From assembly GCF_011290685.1 (NCBI RefSeq), contig NZ_JAANYN010000002.1, positions 372,001 to 436,000 of the forward strand: a DNA stretch of 64,000 nt, read 5' to 3'. The position numbers were made by a program, and so were the translations under genes. The notes under the pieces were generated by a model. That model saw nothing but the letters and a program-made list of their open reading frames with translations. It was not told the origin of the DNA and did no database searches. Positions 52,962-62,346 of this stretch are shown here, in pieces (the stretch's first letter is position 1; every line of letters starts with the position of its first letter). The DNA is from Cyclobacterium plantarum (GTDB lineage Bacteria > Bacteroidota > Bacteroidia > Cytophagales > Cyclobacteriaceae).

Positions 52962-53365
52962 TCACCCCAAAGGATGGTGTTTTTGTACCGCCGCTTTCAG
53001 TTCCTCAAATCCCGTCTGCCTGTACCGTTCCGTTGAACTCGGGTTCTTGTGCCCCGCAAACACCTGGACAACGCGTAAGTCCTTTCCCTCCTTCAACAGG
53101 TTGGCGATCACGCTCTGCCGGATGGTTTGGGCATTCAGTTTCCTTTCCGGAAAGAGATCCCTAAAAGTCTCCACCAGATAGTTGATATCATCTGCTTTGA
53201 TGGCCTTTTCCCGGATGTTCAGGATCAGCTGATCGGTGTTTTCGCTGATGGTTTTGGGACGTATTTCGTGGATATCGTTTCAAGATTGCGGTGGCCCAAA
53301 AAATCCCTGACCTGCTCGATGCCCAGGCCGCCTTCCAAAAGGTGCGTGGCGATGCTGTGTTTTCA
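52962..53365 (-). pseudogene. Tyrosine recombinase(s), C-terminal parts only, frameshifted
   Basis: A first piece (53359-53225) reads HSIATHLLEGGLGIEQVRDF then LGHRNLETISTKYV, the catalytic C-terminus of a tyrosine recombinase, preceded by a stop. The frame then shifts. A second piece up to 52962 reads ETFRDLFPERKLNAQTIRQS, VIANLLKEGKDLRVVQVFAG, HKNPSSTERYRQTGFEELKA and VQKHHPLG. This is a second recombinase end with the conserved GHKNPSSTERYR tyrosine segment. Bacteroidota elements often carry two recombinases in tandem, and these look like the fused remains of such a pair. Confidence 0.78.
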
Positions 53366-53494
53366 ATTAAGGGGGGCTTGCATTCTTCCGGAACACGGAA
53401 CGCCAGGGTCGTTTTGTTTGATTGCAGCAGATAATGCCTGTTTTTGGGTCTTATTGGCGTTCCATCTGGCGTTCCAGAGGTATGGAACGCCAGC

Positions 53495-53965
53495 CTACAA
53501 AATTTCAAGCTGGTCAAGCTGACCCTGCAGGTGCCTTTTTGTTTTTTCCCGCAATGCCTCGATGTTGTCCCACCAGACCACTTTGTATTGATAGCCCCGG
53601 TTCGCATGGCCGCCCGACTGCCGGATGTATTCCAGGGCCAGCAGGTCATGGATGTCGCGGCGCAGCTGGGTCTTGCTGATGTTGAGTGCCTGTTTGATTT
53701 CCCGCTGCCCAAAATTGTACGTTTCATACGCCTCTCCCTCGTTATCCTTATTGATAACCCAGTCAAACCTACCATCAGGATCGATCCTGTTCAGCGGGTT
53801 GTTTTGCACGAAGTTGTACGGAGAAACCCATTCCCTGAGATGGGACATCGGATCCGGACTGGTCCAGCGCCCTATTACCGGACCAAAATACCTCGCCCCA
53901 TAATTGTATAGATTGAGGTTCAGGTCGTCCATCAGCTCCTTACCGTTATAGAGGTAGCGATACGC
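53495..53965 (-). pseudogene. RHS core fragment fused in frame to the C-terminus of a mobile-element protein
   Basis: After a TAG at 53966-53968 the frame reads AYRYLYNGKELMDDLNLNLY, RYFGPVIGRWTSPDPMSHLR and NNPLNRIDPDGRFDW, the RHS-associated core. Without interruption it changes into YNFGQREIKQALNISKTQLR, LLALEYIRQSGGHANRGYQY and WWDNIEALREKTKRHLQGQL. That second part has a winged-helix look and resembles proteins encoded just upstream of tandem recombinases in Bacteroidota elements. A TAG follows, after which AGVPYLWNARWNANKTQKQA continues in frame. The junction marks an insertion or deletion that joined an RHS gene to the mobile element. Confidence 0.7.
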
Positions 53966-54008
53966 CTACGACCATTTCCACGTCGTACCTGGTCGTACCT
54001 GCTATATT

Positions 54009-55460
54009 TTACTCCTGATTCGCTACCGGCAGGACTTTAACGGTTAGCGAATCTATGACTTCTACCTCGTAGCCCAGATTGATGTCAAGCTGGGTGGCGG
54101 CTTCCTGAAGCCTGGCTGCCCCCTCTTTGCTGACCCGCGTATCCCAAGCATAAAGCCGCTTCAGGTTAGGCAATTCGGCCAAATGATCCAGGCCTTCATT
54201 GCTTACTTCTGTTCCATATATATTCAGGGATTCCAAAAATTCCAGGTCCTTTAAATGGGCCAGCCCCGCATCGCTGATCTCCGTCTTTTCCGCCCGTAAC
54301 CGGGTAAGGTTCTTCAGCTGTCCAATGGCAGCCAACCCTTCATCTGTCAATGGGGTATCCTTGACATCCAGCCAGGTAATCTGCTCCGGAAAATCAGCTG
54401 CCAGCCTTCCCAAAATCTCATCCACAGGGTCTTTTTTGTACAGGGTAACCTGTAGCCAGTTGGCATCGTTGGAAAGGGGCTTGATAGCGATACCTTCCTT
54501 CACATAGGCATTCAATTTTTCCCCATCCGGAACCGTAGTACCTTCGGCCAGCAGAATCTCTACCGCGGTTTTATTGGCATTGGGATCGGTGAGGGTAAGC
54601 AGTACCTTTTGTACCTCCTGATCGGCCTGCAGCTCGGCTACCTTCTTTTCAAAAGGTGCTCCTTCATTGATCCACCATTCAAACAGCAGCACCTGCTCAT
54701 CGGACAACTGTGACTTGCCCTTGGGCGGCATGTGGTCATCGTGGTTTTGATCCAGATGAATCCTTTTGATCATTTCACTTTCGGCAGCATTGCCTGCTTC
54801 AAAGATGGGCCCGTTTTCGCCCCCCTTCAGCAGTGCCTCCCGGGTATGCATTTGCAAATCCCCCTTTTTCTTATCTGCATTGTGGCAGGAGTTGCAACGA
54901 ATTTCCATAATAGGATGGATAATATCCGTGTACACCACCGCCTCATCCAGGTTTTCGATCAGCTTTGGGCCTTTTTCCTCTATGGACATCCCCGCCAGTT
55001 TTTTTATTCCGGTGGGCAGGTACTGGGTCAGGTAATTGGACCCGTGGGTGAGGGACCCTCCGTAATGGCCGGCCACTGCCAGAAATACCATCATCAGGGA
55101 AAATGATCCCAGGTAGGCCCTTTTCAATTTGAGGGTGGATTTTTTCTCTTTTTGACTGTATAGCCACCAGGTGCCAAAAGCAAAAAGCACCAAAAGAATG
55201 CCAGCCCACTGGTGGACAAACAACAAATCTTCTCCATAATCACCCGCCTGAGCCAGCATCAGGCCCAAAATGGCCGTGGCAAAGGCTGAAATAGCCCCCA
55301 AGCCCAGTACAAAGCCAATGGCCGGTTTCAGATAAGCAAACTTTTCCCTGCGGGATAATAACTCCATAAGGAAGCCCAGGGCAAGAAAGCCAATGGGTAA
55401 GTGTAACAACAAAGGATGAAATCTTCCGAAGAAGATGATGATTTCTGAGGACTGCTCCAT
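54009..55460 (-). CDS. Membrane-bound cytochrome c-domain protein with leucine-rich repeats
   Basis: The 483-residue protein has four to five membrane spans in residues 8-135 (FHPLLLHLPIGFLALGFLME, a DUF2231-like start). A c-type cytochrome domain follows with one heme motif CNSCH (189-193) and the distal methionine in DDHMPPKGK (244). Residues about 360-460 are leucine-rich repeats (ISDAGLAHLKDLEFLESLNI, VSNEGLDHLAELPNLKRLYA). It is the third gene of a unit with the DUF1501 and DUF1549/DUF1553 proteins, 5 bases downstream of the former. Electron transfer or redox-linked surface degradation is plausible; no substrate is known. Confidence 0.85.
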   Translation of the reverse strand: MEQSSEIIIFFGRFHPLLLHLPIGFLALGFLMELLSRREKFAYLKPAIGFVLGLGAISAFATAILGLMLAQAGDYGEDLLFVHQWAGILLVLFAFGTWWLYSQKEKKSTLKLKRAYLGSFSLMMVFLAVAGHYGGSLTHGSNYLTQYLPTGIKKLAGMSIEEKGPKLIENLDEAVVYTDIIHPIMEIRCNSCHNADKKKGDLQMHTREALLKGGENGPIFEAGNAAESEMIKRIHLDQNHDDHMPPKGKSQLSDEQVLLFEWWINEGAPFEKKVAELQADQEVQKVLLTLTDPNANKTAVEILLAEGTTVPDGEKLNAYVKEGIAIKPLSNDANWLQVTLYKKDPVDEILGRLAADFPEQITWLDVKDTPLTDEGLAAIGQLKNLTRLRAEKTEISDAGLAHLKDLEFLESLNIYGTEVSNEGLDHLAELPNLKRLYAWDTRVSKEGAARLQEAATQLDINLGYEVEVIDSLTVKVLPVANQE

Positions 55461-55465
55461 TTATT

Positions 55466-56953
55466 TTATGCGATAATTTTATGTACAACTTTTCCTGACA
55501 CATCGGTCAGCCTAAAATCCCGTCCCTGGGAAAAATAAGTGAACTTTTCATGATCCATTCCCATCAAATGCAAGATGCTGGCCTGCAGGTCATGAACATG
55601 CACCTTATCTTCGATACCATAATAACCTATTTCATCGGTTTCACCAAGTGTAAACCCACCTTTTACGCCTCCACCTGCCATCCAAACCGGAAATGCCTCC
55701 GTATGGTGATCCCTTCCCTTGAAAGGCCATTCTCTTCCTCCCCTGTTTTCCTGCATGGGAGTCCGGCCAAATTCTCCTCCCCAGACCACCAGCGTTTCAT
55801 CCAGCAAACCCCGCTGCTTCAAATCCTTTACCAAAGCAGTCATGGCCTGGTCCACGGGCTTACACTTAATCGGAAGTCCCTCGTCAAGGGATTCCCTTTC
55901 TGCCACACCATGCATGTCCCAGCCCCAATCAAACAACTGTACAAACCTCACCCCTTTCTCTACCAGTCTTCTGGCCAAAAGACAGTTATTCGCAAAAGAT
56001 GTTTTTCCCGGCTCGGTACCGTACATTTCATGGATATAATCCGGCTCTTCTTTGATATCCATCACTTCAGGTACGGAGGTCTGCATGCGGTAGGCCATTT
56101 CGTATTGGGAAATGCGGGTGAGGGTTTCGGGGTCTCCGAATTCACCATATTCCTTTTCATTGATGCGGTTGATGGCATCAATGGTCTGCTTCCGGAGGCT
56201 TCCGTCCATGCCGGATGGATTGGAAACGTAAAGTACCGGGTCTCCCTCAGACCGGCATTGCACTCCCTGGTAAACCGAAGGCAAAAAGCCGCTTCCCCAA
56301 ACGGACTTCCCGGCATCAGGTGTATTCCCACCGGAAACCAAAACCATAAATCCAGGCAAATCTTCATTTTCAGAACCCAGGCCGTAAGTCACCCAACTCC
56401 CCATACTTGGCCGGCCCAATCTGGGCGAGCCGGTTTGCAGCAGCAATTGTGCAGGAGCATGGTTGAATTCATCCGTATGCATGGTTTTGATCAGGGTTAC
56501 ATCATCTACAATGCTGGAAAAATGAGGTAAATTATCCGAAATCATCATGCCGGAATTTCCTCTTGGCCTGAATTGAGCCTGTGGTCCCAGCATCTTGGGT
56601 ATACCCTGGATAAATGCAAACTTTTTACCTTCCAGCAATGATTGGGGACAGTCCTGCCCATCCAGTTTTGCCAATTCAGGCTTGTAATCAAATAATTCCA
56701 ATTGGGAAGGAGCCCCAGCCATGTGCAGGTAAATGATCCGCTTGGCCTTGGGGGCAAAATGAGGCACCTGGCTGAGCAATTCATCCACCTTTCCGGGCAT
56801 GGCTTTCGTACCAGCCGAATTGTTGCAGCCCACCATTCCTCCAAGTGCCAGGGCACCTAGTCCTGTGGTACATTGCTTCAGGAAATGCCTGCGGGTTTGA
56901 CTTTGCAGGTACCTGTATTGGTGTTCCTCTGTAATACTTATTCTTCTGCTCAT
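55466..56953 (-). CDS. DUF1501 family secreted protein (sulfatase-like fold)
   Basis: The 495-residue protein has a Tat-like N-terminus (TRRHFLKQC at residues 20-28, then GLGALALGGMVGC). The DUF1501 fold follows, related to alkaline phosphatase/sulfatase superfamily enzymes: IYLHMAGAPSQLELFDYKPE, LFDWGWDMHG, WGGEFGRTPMQENRGGREWP and GRDHHTEAFPVWMAGGGVKG. The DH and HH residues may bind metal, but the usual sulfatase nucleophile is not evident. DUF1501 genes regularly pair with DUF1549/DUF1553 cytochrome genes, as here: its start overlaps that gene's stop by 4 bases. Confidence 0.9.
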   Translation of the reverse strand: MSRRISITEEHQYRYLQSQTRRHFLKQCTTGLGALALGGMVGCNNSAGTKAMPGKVDELLSQVPHFAPKAKRIIYLHMAGAPSQLELFDYKPELAKLDGQDCPQSLLEGKKFAFIQGIPKMLGPQAQFRPRGNSGMMISDNLPHFSSIVDDVTLIKTMHTDEFNHAPAQLLLQTGSPRLGRPSMGSWVTYGLGSENEDLPGFMVLVSGGNTPDAGKSVWGSGFLPSVYQGVQCRSEGDPVLYVSNPSGMDGSLRKQTIDAINRINEKEYGEFGDPETLTRISQYEMAYRMQTSVPEVMDIKEEPDYIHEMYGTEPGKTSFANNCLLARRLVEKGVRFVQLFDWGWDMHGVAERESLDEGLPIKCKPVDQAMTALVKDLKQRGLLDETLVVWGGEFGRTPMQENRGGREWPFKGRDHHTEAFPVWMAGGGVKGGFTLGETDEIGYYGIEDKVHVHDLQASILHLMGMDHEKFTYFSQGRDFRLTDVSGKVVHKIIA

Positions 56954-59772
56954 GACTTCATCAGGAATTCATCCAAATTCATTACTGCATTGGCCAGTAC
57001 GGTATAAATGGCCAAAGCTTCATTTTCTTCTCCTATCAATTGACATACCGCCTCAGGTTGTGTTTCAAAGTACACCTTGCTCTGCTGGTGCAGGGATACC
57101 AGATCCTCCAGCTTTTCATCACTGATTCCTTTCCGGACCGCCATGCTGTAAAGCAAAGAAAGTCTTTCCCTTTCGTTCCCGGAAGAAACATCCAGCACTT
57201 TTCTTGCCAACGCCAGGGCCGCCTCCAAATAAACGGGATCATTCAATGTCACCAGTGCCTGTAAAGGAGTGTTGGTCTCAATTCTTTTGGGCAGACAAAA
57301 CTCCCTGCTCGGAGCATCAAAGGCGATCACCGAAGGATAAGGGCTAGTCCTTCTCCAGAAAGTATACAGTGCCCTCCTGTGCTTGTCTTCTCCCTTGCTG
57401 GTTTTCCATTGGTCCCCACTGTACACCACCTGCCAAATGCCTTCGGGCTGCTCTGGCATTACACTGGGGCCATACATTTTGTCACTTAAAAGTCCGGAAA
57501 CGGCAAGTGCCTGATCCCTGACCTGCTCGGCGGAAAGCCTCAGCCTCGGGCCCCTGGCCAGCCATTCATTCAAGGGGTCCGCTTCTTTAAGTTCTTCCCT
57601 GAAATGGGAAGATTGCCTGTAACTGGCCGACATAACACATTCCTTAAGCAGCTTTTTGATATCCCATTGCATTTCGTGCATGAATTTCAAGGCCAACCAA
57701 TCCAATAATTCCGGATGTGTAGGGGCAAAGCCCTGGGATCCAAAATCCTCCAGTGAGGAAACCAGCCCCCGGCCAAACAATTGTTCCCAAATTCTATTGA
57801 CCATTACCCTGGCCGTAAGTGGGTTATCGGGACTGAATAGCCATTGGCTGAACCCAAGTCTGTCACGATCATACTGATCATCGAAAGGATTCCATATTTC
57901 AGGAACACCTGCAGTTACCTTTTCTCCGGGCACCATCCAGCTTCCCTTTTCAAACAAGCGTGTTTCTCGTTTGTAGCGGTCCGGAAGGGAAACCATTACC
58001 AGCGTAGTTTCCTTTTCGTTTTCGGAATTGTATAATTCGTAAAAGGCTTCTTCTACCTCCTCATATCCCGGATTTTCTTTTCCAGGCAAGGAATGATGCA
58101 ACATCGCCCATTCAAAAGTACAGGTCAACTCCTTTTCATCCACCCCTTCATAAACCAGATATAGGTCATGTTTTCCCTGCAGCGGGATAATCGGTATCGA
58201 AACCACTTCCATCACCGCATAAGACTCTTCCTCCATTGTCTCCTCGTTGGTCCTGGTTTTGGTTTTACTAAGAACATCCCAGGTTCCTATTTCCCTCCCC
58301 TGGAGACTGTCCAACCGAAAGGATATTTTTCCGCCACTGTCACTGGCCCGAACCTTAAACATCAGCCGGTCTTCACCCGCAAAAGGCAGGGCTTTTGTAA
58401 GAGAATAAATGAGTGGATCCACTTTGAAAGTAGCTGTGCCTTTCACCGGTATTCCCTTATCCATCTGCTCAAAATAATGGGGATGAATTTTAGGCTCTCC
58501 CAGGCGGATCAATTGCGTGAAATATTTTTCGTTCTTTGTTTTGGTATCACCTGAACTGTTTCTCACCCAGCTTTGAATTTTTTCAAGCTTCTCCTGGTCT
58601 TCCGGGGAGTCAAATTTGATCAGCACCGGTGCTTCGCTGGGAATATCCGCATCGGCCGTCTGATTGAAAAAAGCCAGGCTTCTGTAGTAATCTTCATGCC
58701 TGATGGGATCATAGGGATGACTGTGACACTGTACACATTCCATGGTAGTCCCCTGCAATACCGTCCAGGTGGTATTGACCCGGTCTAGCACTGCCGATGT
58801 ACGAAACTCTTCATTATCGGTACCTCCCTCATCATTGTTCATCGTATTGCGGTGAAAAGCGGTGGCAATATATTGCTCGTCGGTAGGATCTGGTAATAAA
58901 TCCCCGGCCAATTGCTCGGTTACAAATCGGTCAAACGGCATGTTGTCATTAAAGGCCTTGATCAGCCAATCCCTGTATTTCCAGATTTTCCGGGGCCGGT
59001 CGGCTTCATAGCCTTTGGAGTCTGCATACCGGGCCAGGTCCATCCACATGGCCGCCCACCTCTCTCCATATGCAGCTGATGCCAGGTAATGATCGACCAA
59101 CTTCTCATAGGCGTTTTCTGAAGTATCCCCCACAAATTCCTGCACCTTCTCAAGCTCAGGTGGAAGACCTGTCAGATCCAGGCTTAGTCTGCGTATCAGG
59201 GAGTAGCGATCTGAAAGGGGATTGGGCTGCAAACCTTTTTCCTTCAATTTATCCAGGACAAACCTGTCAATATCCGTGATGGCCCATTCGCCTTTGGTTT
59301 GGGGTACTTCCTTTTCTTTTGGGGCTTTGTAGGCCCAATGGTCATCCCAGGCAGCTCCCTGATTGATCCAATTGGTAAACAAGGCAATTTCCTCTTCGGA
59401 AAGGGGCTCAGACTCCAGGGGCATTCGCAACTCCGGATCATGGTGCCTGATCCTGTTTAATAATTCACTTTTGCGGGTATTTCCAGGTACAATGGCGCGC
59501 TCACCGGATTCATTGACAGCTAAGGCCTCCTCCTCAAATAATAAACTAAATCCTCCGGATTTCTTGACACCTCCGTGGCAGGCAATGCACTTGTTGTTTA
59601 CTATGGGCCGGATGTCCCGATTGTAATCCACCCGCTCCCCCAGCACAAATGCGGGAACGACCTGGTGTTTGTTTTCCAGGGGAACAATGCGTAGGATCCA
59701 TACCAATAAAGCCAAAAGAAATACGCCTGAAATAGCGTAAATTATTATTTTTTTTTGGGTGAGCATAATCAA
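56950..59772 (-). CDS. Planctomycete-type cytochrome c protein with DUF1549 and DUF1553
   Basis: The 940-residue protein has an N-terminal membrane anchor (about 10-29) and a PSCyt1 cytochrome domain with one heme site CIACHG (62-67). DUF1549 follows (about 165-375: IDRFVLDKLKEKGLQPNPLS, RYADSKGYEADRPRKIWKYR, TTMECVQCHSHPYDPI with a second CxxCH). A middle beta domain leads to DUF1553 (about 640-900: NPLTARVMVNRIWEQLFGRG, FDAPSREFCLPKRIETNTPL). It heads the cytochrome cluster. Such proteins are abundant in planctomycetes and some Bacteroidota; polysaccharide oxidation has been proposed, but the activity is unproven. Confidence 0.9.
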   Translation of the reverse strand: MIMLTQKKIIIYAISGVFLLALLVWILRIVPLENKHQVVPAFVLGERVDYNRDIRPIVNNKCIACHGGVKKSGGFSLLFEEEALAVNESGERAIVPGNTRKSELLNRIRHHDPELRMPLESEPLSEEEIALFTNWINQGAAWDDHWAYKAPKEKEVPQTKGEWAITDIDRFVLDKLKEKGLQPNPLSDRYSLIRRLSLDLTGLPPELEKVQEFVGDTSENAYEKLVDHYLASAAYGERWAAMWMDLARYADSKGYEADRPRKIWKYRDWLIKAFNDNMPFDRFVTEQLAGDLLPDPTDEQYIATAFHRNTMNNDEGGTDNEEFRTSAVLDRVNTTWTVLQGTTMECVQCHSHPYDPIRHEDYYRSLAFFNQTADADIPSEAPVLIKFDSPEDQEKLEKIQSWVRNSSGDTKTKNEKYFTQLIRLGEPKIHPHYFEQMDKGIPVKGTATFKVDPLIYSLTKALPFAGEDRLMFKVRASDSGGKISFRLDSLQGREIGTWDVLSKTKTRTNEETMEEESYAVMEVVSIPIIPLQGKHDLYLVYEGVDEKELTCTFEWAMLHHSLPGKENPGYEEVEEAFYELYNSENEKETTLVMVSLPDRYKRETRLFEKGSWMVPGEKVTAGVPEIWNPFDDQYDRDRLGFSQWLFSPDNPLTARVMVNRIWEQLFGRGLVSSLEDFGSQGFAPTHPELLDWLALKFMHEMQWDIKKLLKECVMSASYRQSSHFREELKEADPLNEWLARGPRLRLSAEQVRDQALAVSGLLSDKMYGPSVMPEQPEGIWQVVYSGDQWKTSKGEDKHRRALYTFWRRTSPYPSVIAFDAPSREFCLPKRIETNTPLQALVTLNDPVYLEAALALARKVLDVSSGNERERLSLLYSMAVRKGISDEKLEDLVSLHQQSKVYFETQPEAVCQLIGEENEALAIYTVLANAVMNLDEFLMKS

Positions 59773-59868
59773 TTATTGCCAGCAGCCTTCATTTTCAGAA
59801 CAAAGTAATTAAAAAAGGAATCAATTCAAATACATTAAGAGATAGTCCCCTCTTTTTTAATTTGAGCG

Positions 59869-59900
59869 GAAAAAAAGGTAAGCGCAGATGCACTTACCTT
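59869..59900 (-). terminator. Rho-independent terminator after the small lipoprotein gene
   Basis: On the minus strand AAGGTAAG, a ten-base loop and CTTACCTT run into seven T residues. It separates the lyase/lipoprotein unit from the cytochrome cluster, which must have its own promoter in the roughly 100 bases before 59772. Confidence 0.8.
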
Positions 59901-59955
59901 CTCCAAAAAAGAACAATTAAAAAATCACCAACTTAATCTATAATACCATTTAACA

Positions 59956-60180
59956 TTAATTTTCAGTCTTTTCCTGAACTTTGTAATACAACTTAATCCA
60001 ATCTTCTTCCCCTTGTTGCTTTTTAGCTTCAATTTCCTGCTGATTGACCGGTCTAAGCTGTTCACCCTGAACAGTAAATTCCGGATTTTCCTCCAAATGG
60101 GTCATTTCATTGCGTTCACAGGTCATGCAAATCAGCAAGACCAAAAAAATATCCGGCAAAAACAACCATTTGCTTTTCAT
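59956..60180 (-). CDS. Small hypothetical lipoprotein, 74 residues
   Basis: The ATG at 60180 gives a hydrophobic signal (KSKWLFLPDIFLVLLICMTC) with a cysteine at a plausible lipobox. A short, highly charged mature part follows (NQQEIEAKKQQGEEDWIKLY). A start at 60204 would add eight residues. It follows the lyase gene by 74 bases and precedes a terminator, so the two probably share a transcript. I recognise no family. Confidence 0.6.
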   Translation of the reverse strand: MKSKWLFLPDIFLVLLICMTCERNEMTHLEENPEFTVQGEQLRPVNQQEIEAKKQQGEEDWIKLYYKVQEKTEN

Positions 60181-60254
60181 GAATAGGATTTGGTTTAGGT
60201 TCATTTACCTATACGCAGGTTAATATTGATTTGTCCTGAAAAAAATAAAAAAAT

Positions 60255-62087
60255 TTATTTTTTTCTGATGATGCCGATTTCTTTCTTTCCGGGTGGAGGC
60301 ATATCTACACCCAGGTAATAATCTGTATGCGCGGGTTGGTTGTATCCCACATTTTGCCAGGCAATGCTCAGGCGGTATTGTGGATTGTGCATCAGGGTAG
60401 TAAATCGATGGGGAGAGGGCAATTGGGTGGTAAATATTCTTAAAGCCTGGTTGTCGGCTGTTCTGAAAACAACCTCTTCCCGCCAATCGCCCAGCATATC
60501 TGCAGCCAAAGCGGGTGTGGATTTGGAGCCATTGTTGGACAGGCAGCCTTCAGCAGTCATTAAGCGTTGCAGGCTTTGATTTTTATAGCCCCATTTGTCT
60601 ATGTGGTTTTTATCCAACAATTCTCTCAACAGGTCTCCATCCCACCAGATGGCAAAATTAATGCTGTTTGGTTTTTGGCTGATTTCCTCACCCTGATAAT
60701 TGAACAAACCATGGGATCCGTTCCACCAGTATTCCGCCCCCTTGTGCCTGGGATCAATATCAGCTGCCAGGCCCCTTCCCACATCTTTCCCCTCTTCACG
60801 GCCCCATACTATTTCTCCATTGCGGGCATTGAACAAGGCTACCCCATATCCGGCTTCATTGGTTTCATTTTCGTGTATGCCCCAGACCAACTGATCTTCC
60901 TCCTCCGGATAAAACTGGCTGACATGCAGGGCATCCCCATGTCTTAGTCCGGTAGTATAAAGCCCGCTGCCATCATCATCAATGACCATGGCCCCATAAA
61001 CGATCTCATCTTTTCCGTCACTATCAATGTCATTGATGCTCAGGCTATGATTTCCCTGCCCCGAATAAGGATTTTCCCTGCCTTCTGAGTCAAAAACCCA
61101 CCTCGACTGCAGTTCCCCTTTTTTAAAATCCCAGGCAGCTACCACTGACCTGCCGTAATATCCCCTGGCCATTAATAATGAAGGGCTTGATCCATCCAGA
61201 TAAGCAACCCCGGCTAAAAACCGGTCCACCCTGTTTCCATTGCAGTCATTCCCCGCATTGCCACCTTCACCTCCCCAGCCACACAAATCACCTCTTCCAG
61301 GGATATAATCCACCGTAGACAAAGCCTCCCCTGTCCTGCCGGAAAAAACAGTTAAATATTCGGGGCCATCCAGGATTTTACCCTCCTTATTTCTCCAGTC
61401 TCTGTTATCATCTCCTATCACCTGCCCAAGGGCATCCTTACTTCCATCTGCCGTTTTACAGGCAATCTCCGCAATCCCATCCCCATCCAGGTCATATACC
61501 ATAAACTGGGTATAGTGAGCTCCTTCCCTGATGTTTTTGCCCAGGTTAATTTCCCAAAGCATATTTCCTTCAAGGGTGTATGCTTGCAGTATAGGCGGAT
61601 CTGTAAACCCATCCTGGGAATTGTCTTTGGACCTGCCGGTCATGTGTACCACCAATTCGTACTGCCCATCCCCTGTCAAATCCCCGACTGAAGTGTCGTT
61701 GGGACCATAACCCTCGGGGGTTTGTAAAGGAATTTCAAGGTATTCCTTCTTCCAAACAGTGACTTCCCGGCTTTCCCTCTGGGTTGTGCTTCTGATAGAA
61801 TAACCGGGATTACGACTGAGATCAGCCTGCTCATCCACAAAATTAGTTACTGTGGTTATAGGAGCGCTGTTGATTTTTTCCTCCTTCTCTCCCGCATATC
61901 TCCTATACAGGTCAAATCCAGTATCTACAGGCTCATCTCCCAACAAACGCCAACTCAAAAATATTCCGCCGGTTTCATTTTTCACGGCTACCAAACCTCT
62001 ATCCAGGTACTCCATTTGCCTTTGCCCGTACAGGGCAAAGGCAATCATAAAAAGTAGAAATGTTGGGACTATTCGGAATCCTTTCAT
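60255..62087 (-). CDS. PL11 family rhamnogalacturonan lyase, secreted
   Basis: The ATG at 62087 gives 610 residues with a signal peptide (1 to about 22); an earlier ATG at 62117 precedes it. A fibronectin-like N-terminal domain (EYLDRGLVAVKNETGGIFLS, WRLLGDEPVDTGFDLYRR) leads into the eight-bladed PL11 propeller with calcium-type loops: GDLTGDGQYELVVH, YDLDGDGIAEIACKTADGSK, LCGWGGEGGNAGNDCNGNRV, NDIDSDGKDEIVYG. The end (LPSPHRFTTLMHNPQYRLSI, AWQNVGYNQPAH) is diagnostic. PL11 enzymes cut the rhamnogalacturonan-I backbone of pectin by beta-elimination. This gives the clearest carbon-source clue in the window. Confidence 0.93.
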   Translation of the reverse strand: MKGFRIVPTFLLFMIAFALYGQRQMEYLDRGLVAVKNETGGIFLSWRLLGDEPVDTGFDLYRRYAGEKEEKINSAPITTVTNFVDEQADLSRNPGYSIRSTTQRESREVTVWKKEYLEIPLQTPEGYGPNDTSVGDLTGDGQYELVVHMTGRSKDNSQDGFTDPPILQAYTLEGNMLWEINLGKNIREGAHYTQFMVYDLDGDGIAEIACKTADGSKDALGQVIGDDNRDWRNKEGKILDGPEYLTVFSGRTGEALSTVDYIPGRGDLCGWGGEGGNAGNDCNGNRVDRFLAGVAYLDGSSPSLLMARGYYGRSVVAAWDFKKGELQSRWVFDSEGRENPYSGQGNHSLSINDIDSDGKDEIVYGAMVIDDDGSGLYTTGLRHGDALHVSQFYPEEEDQLVWGIHENETNEAGYGVALFNARNGEIVWGREEGKDVGRGLAADIDPRHKGAEYWWNGSHGLFNYQGEEISQKPNSINFAIWWDGDLLRELLDKNHIDKWGYKNQSLQRLMTAEGCLSNNGSKSTPALAADMLGDWREEVVFRTADNQALRIFTTQLPSPHRFTTLMHNPQYRLSIAWQNVGYNQPAHTDYYLGVDMPPPGKKEIGIIRKK

Positions 62088-62346
62088 GGCTATGGTTGCT
62101 GTTTTTTTCAACTCCAATTTCCCCGAGTTCGGGGTTAAAAGACAATTTAAAGCAAATCCCCCTAAATACGCAGTAAATTGTGTTCAGTGGTTTGCTTTGT
62201 ACAATCAAAAAATGGCTTGATGTCAACATTCTTTGAGCTTGTTTGGATTTTTTTTCAAGAATAGCCATAAATATTATGTAAATTAATTAGTCCCACGCAA
62301 CCCATCTGCTTTATGTATTGTATAGGCAGATACAAACCCAGCAACT

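Noticed and set aside
55550-56530. Plus-strand open frame of 326 codons
   Set aside because: It is antisense to the DUF1501 gene, with an abundance of cysteine, histidine and serine typical of a shadow frame.
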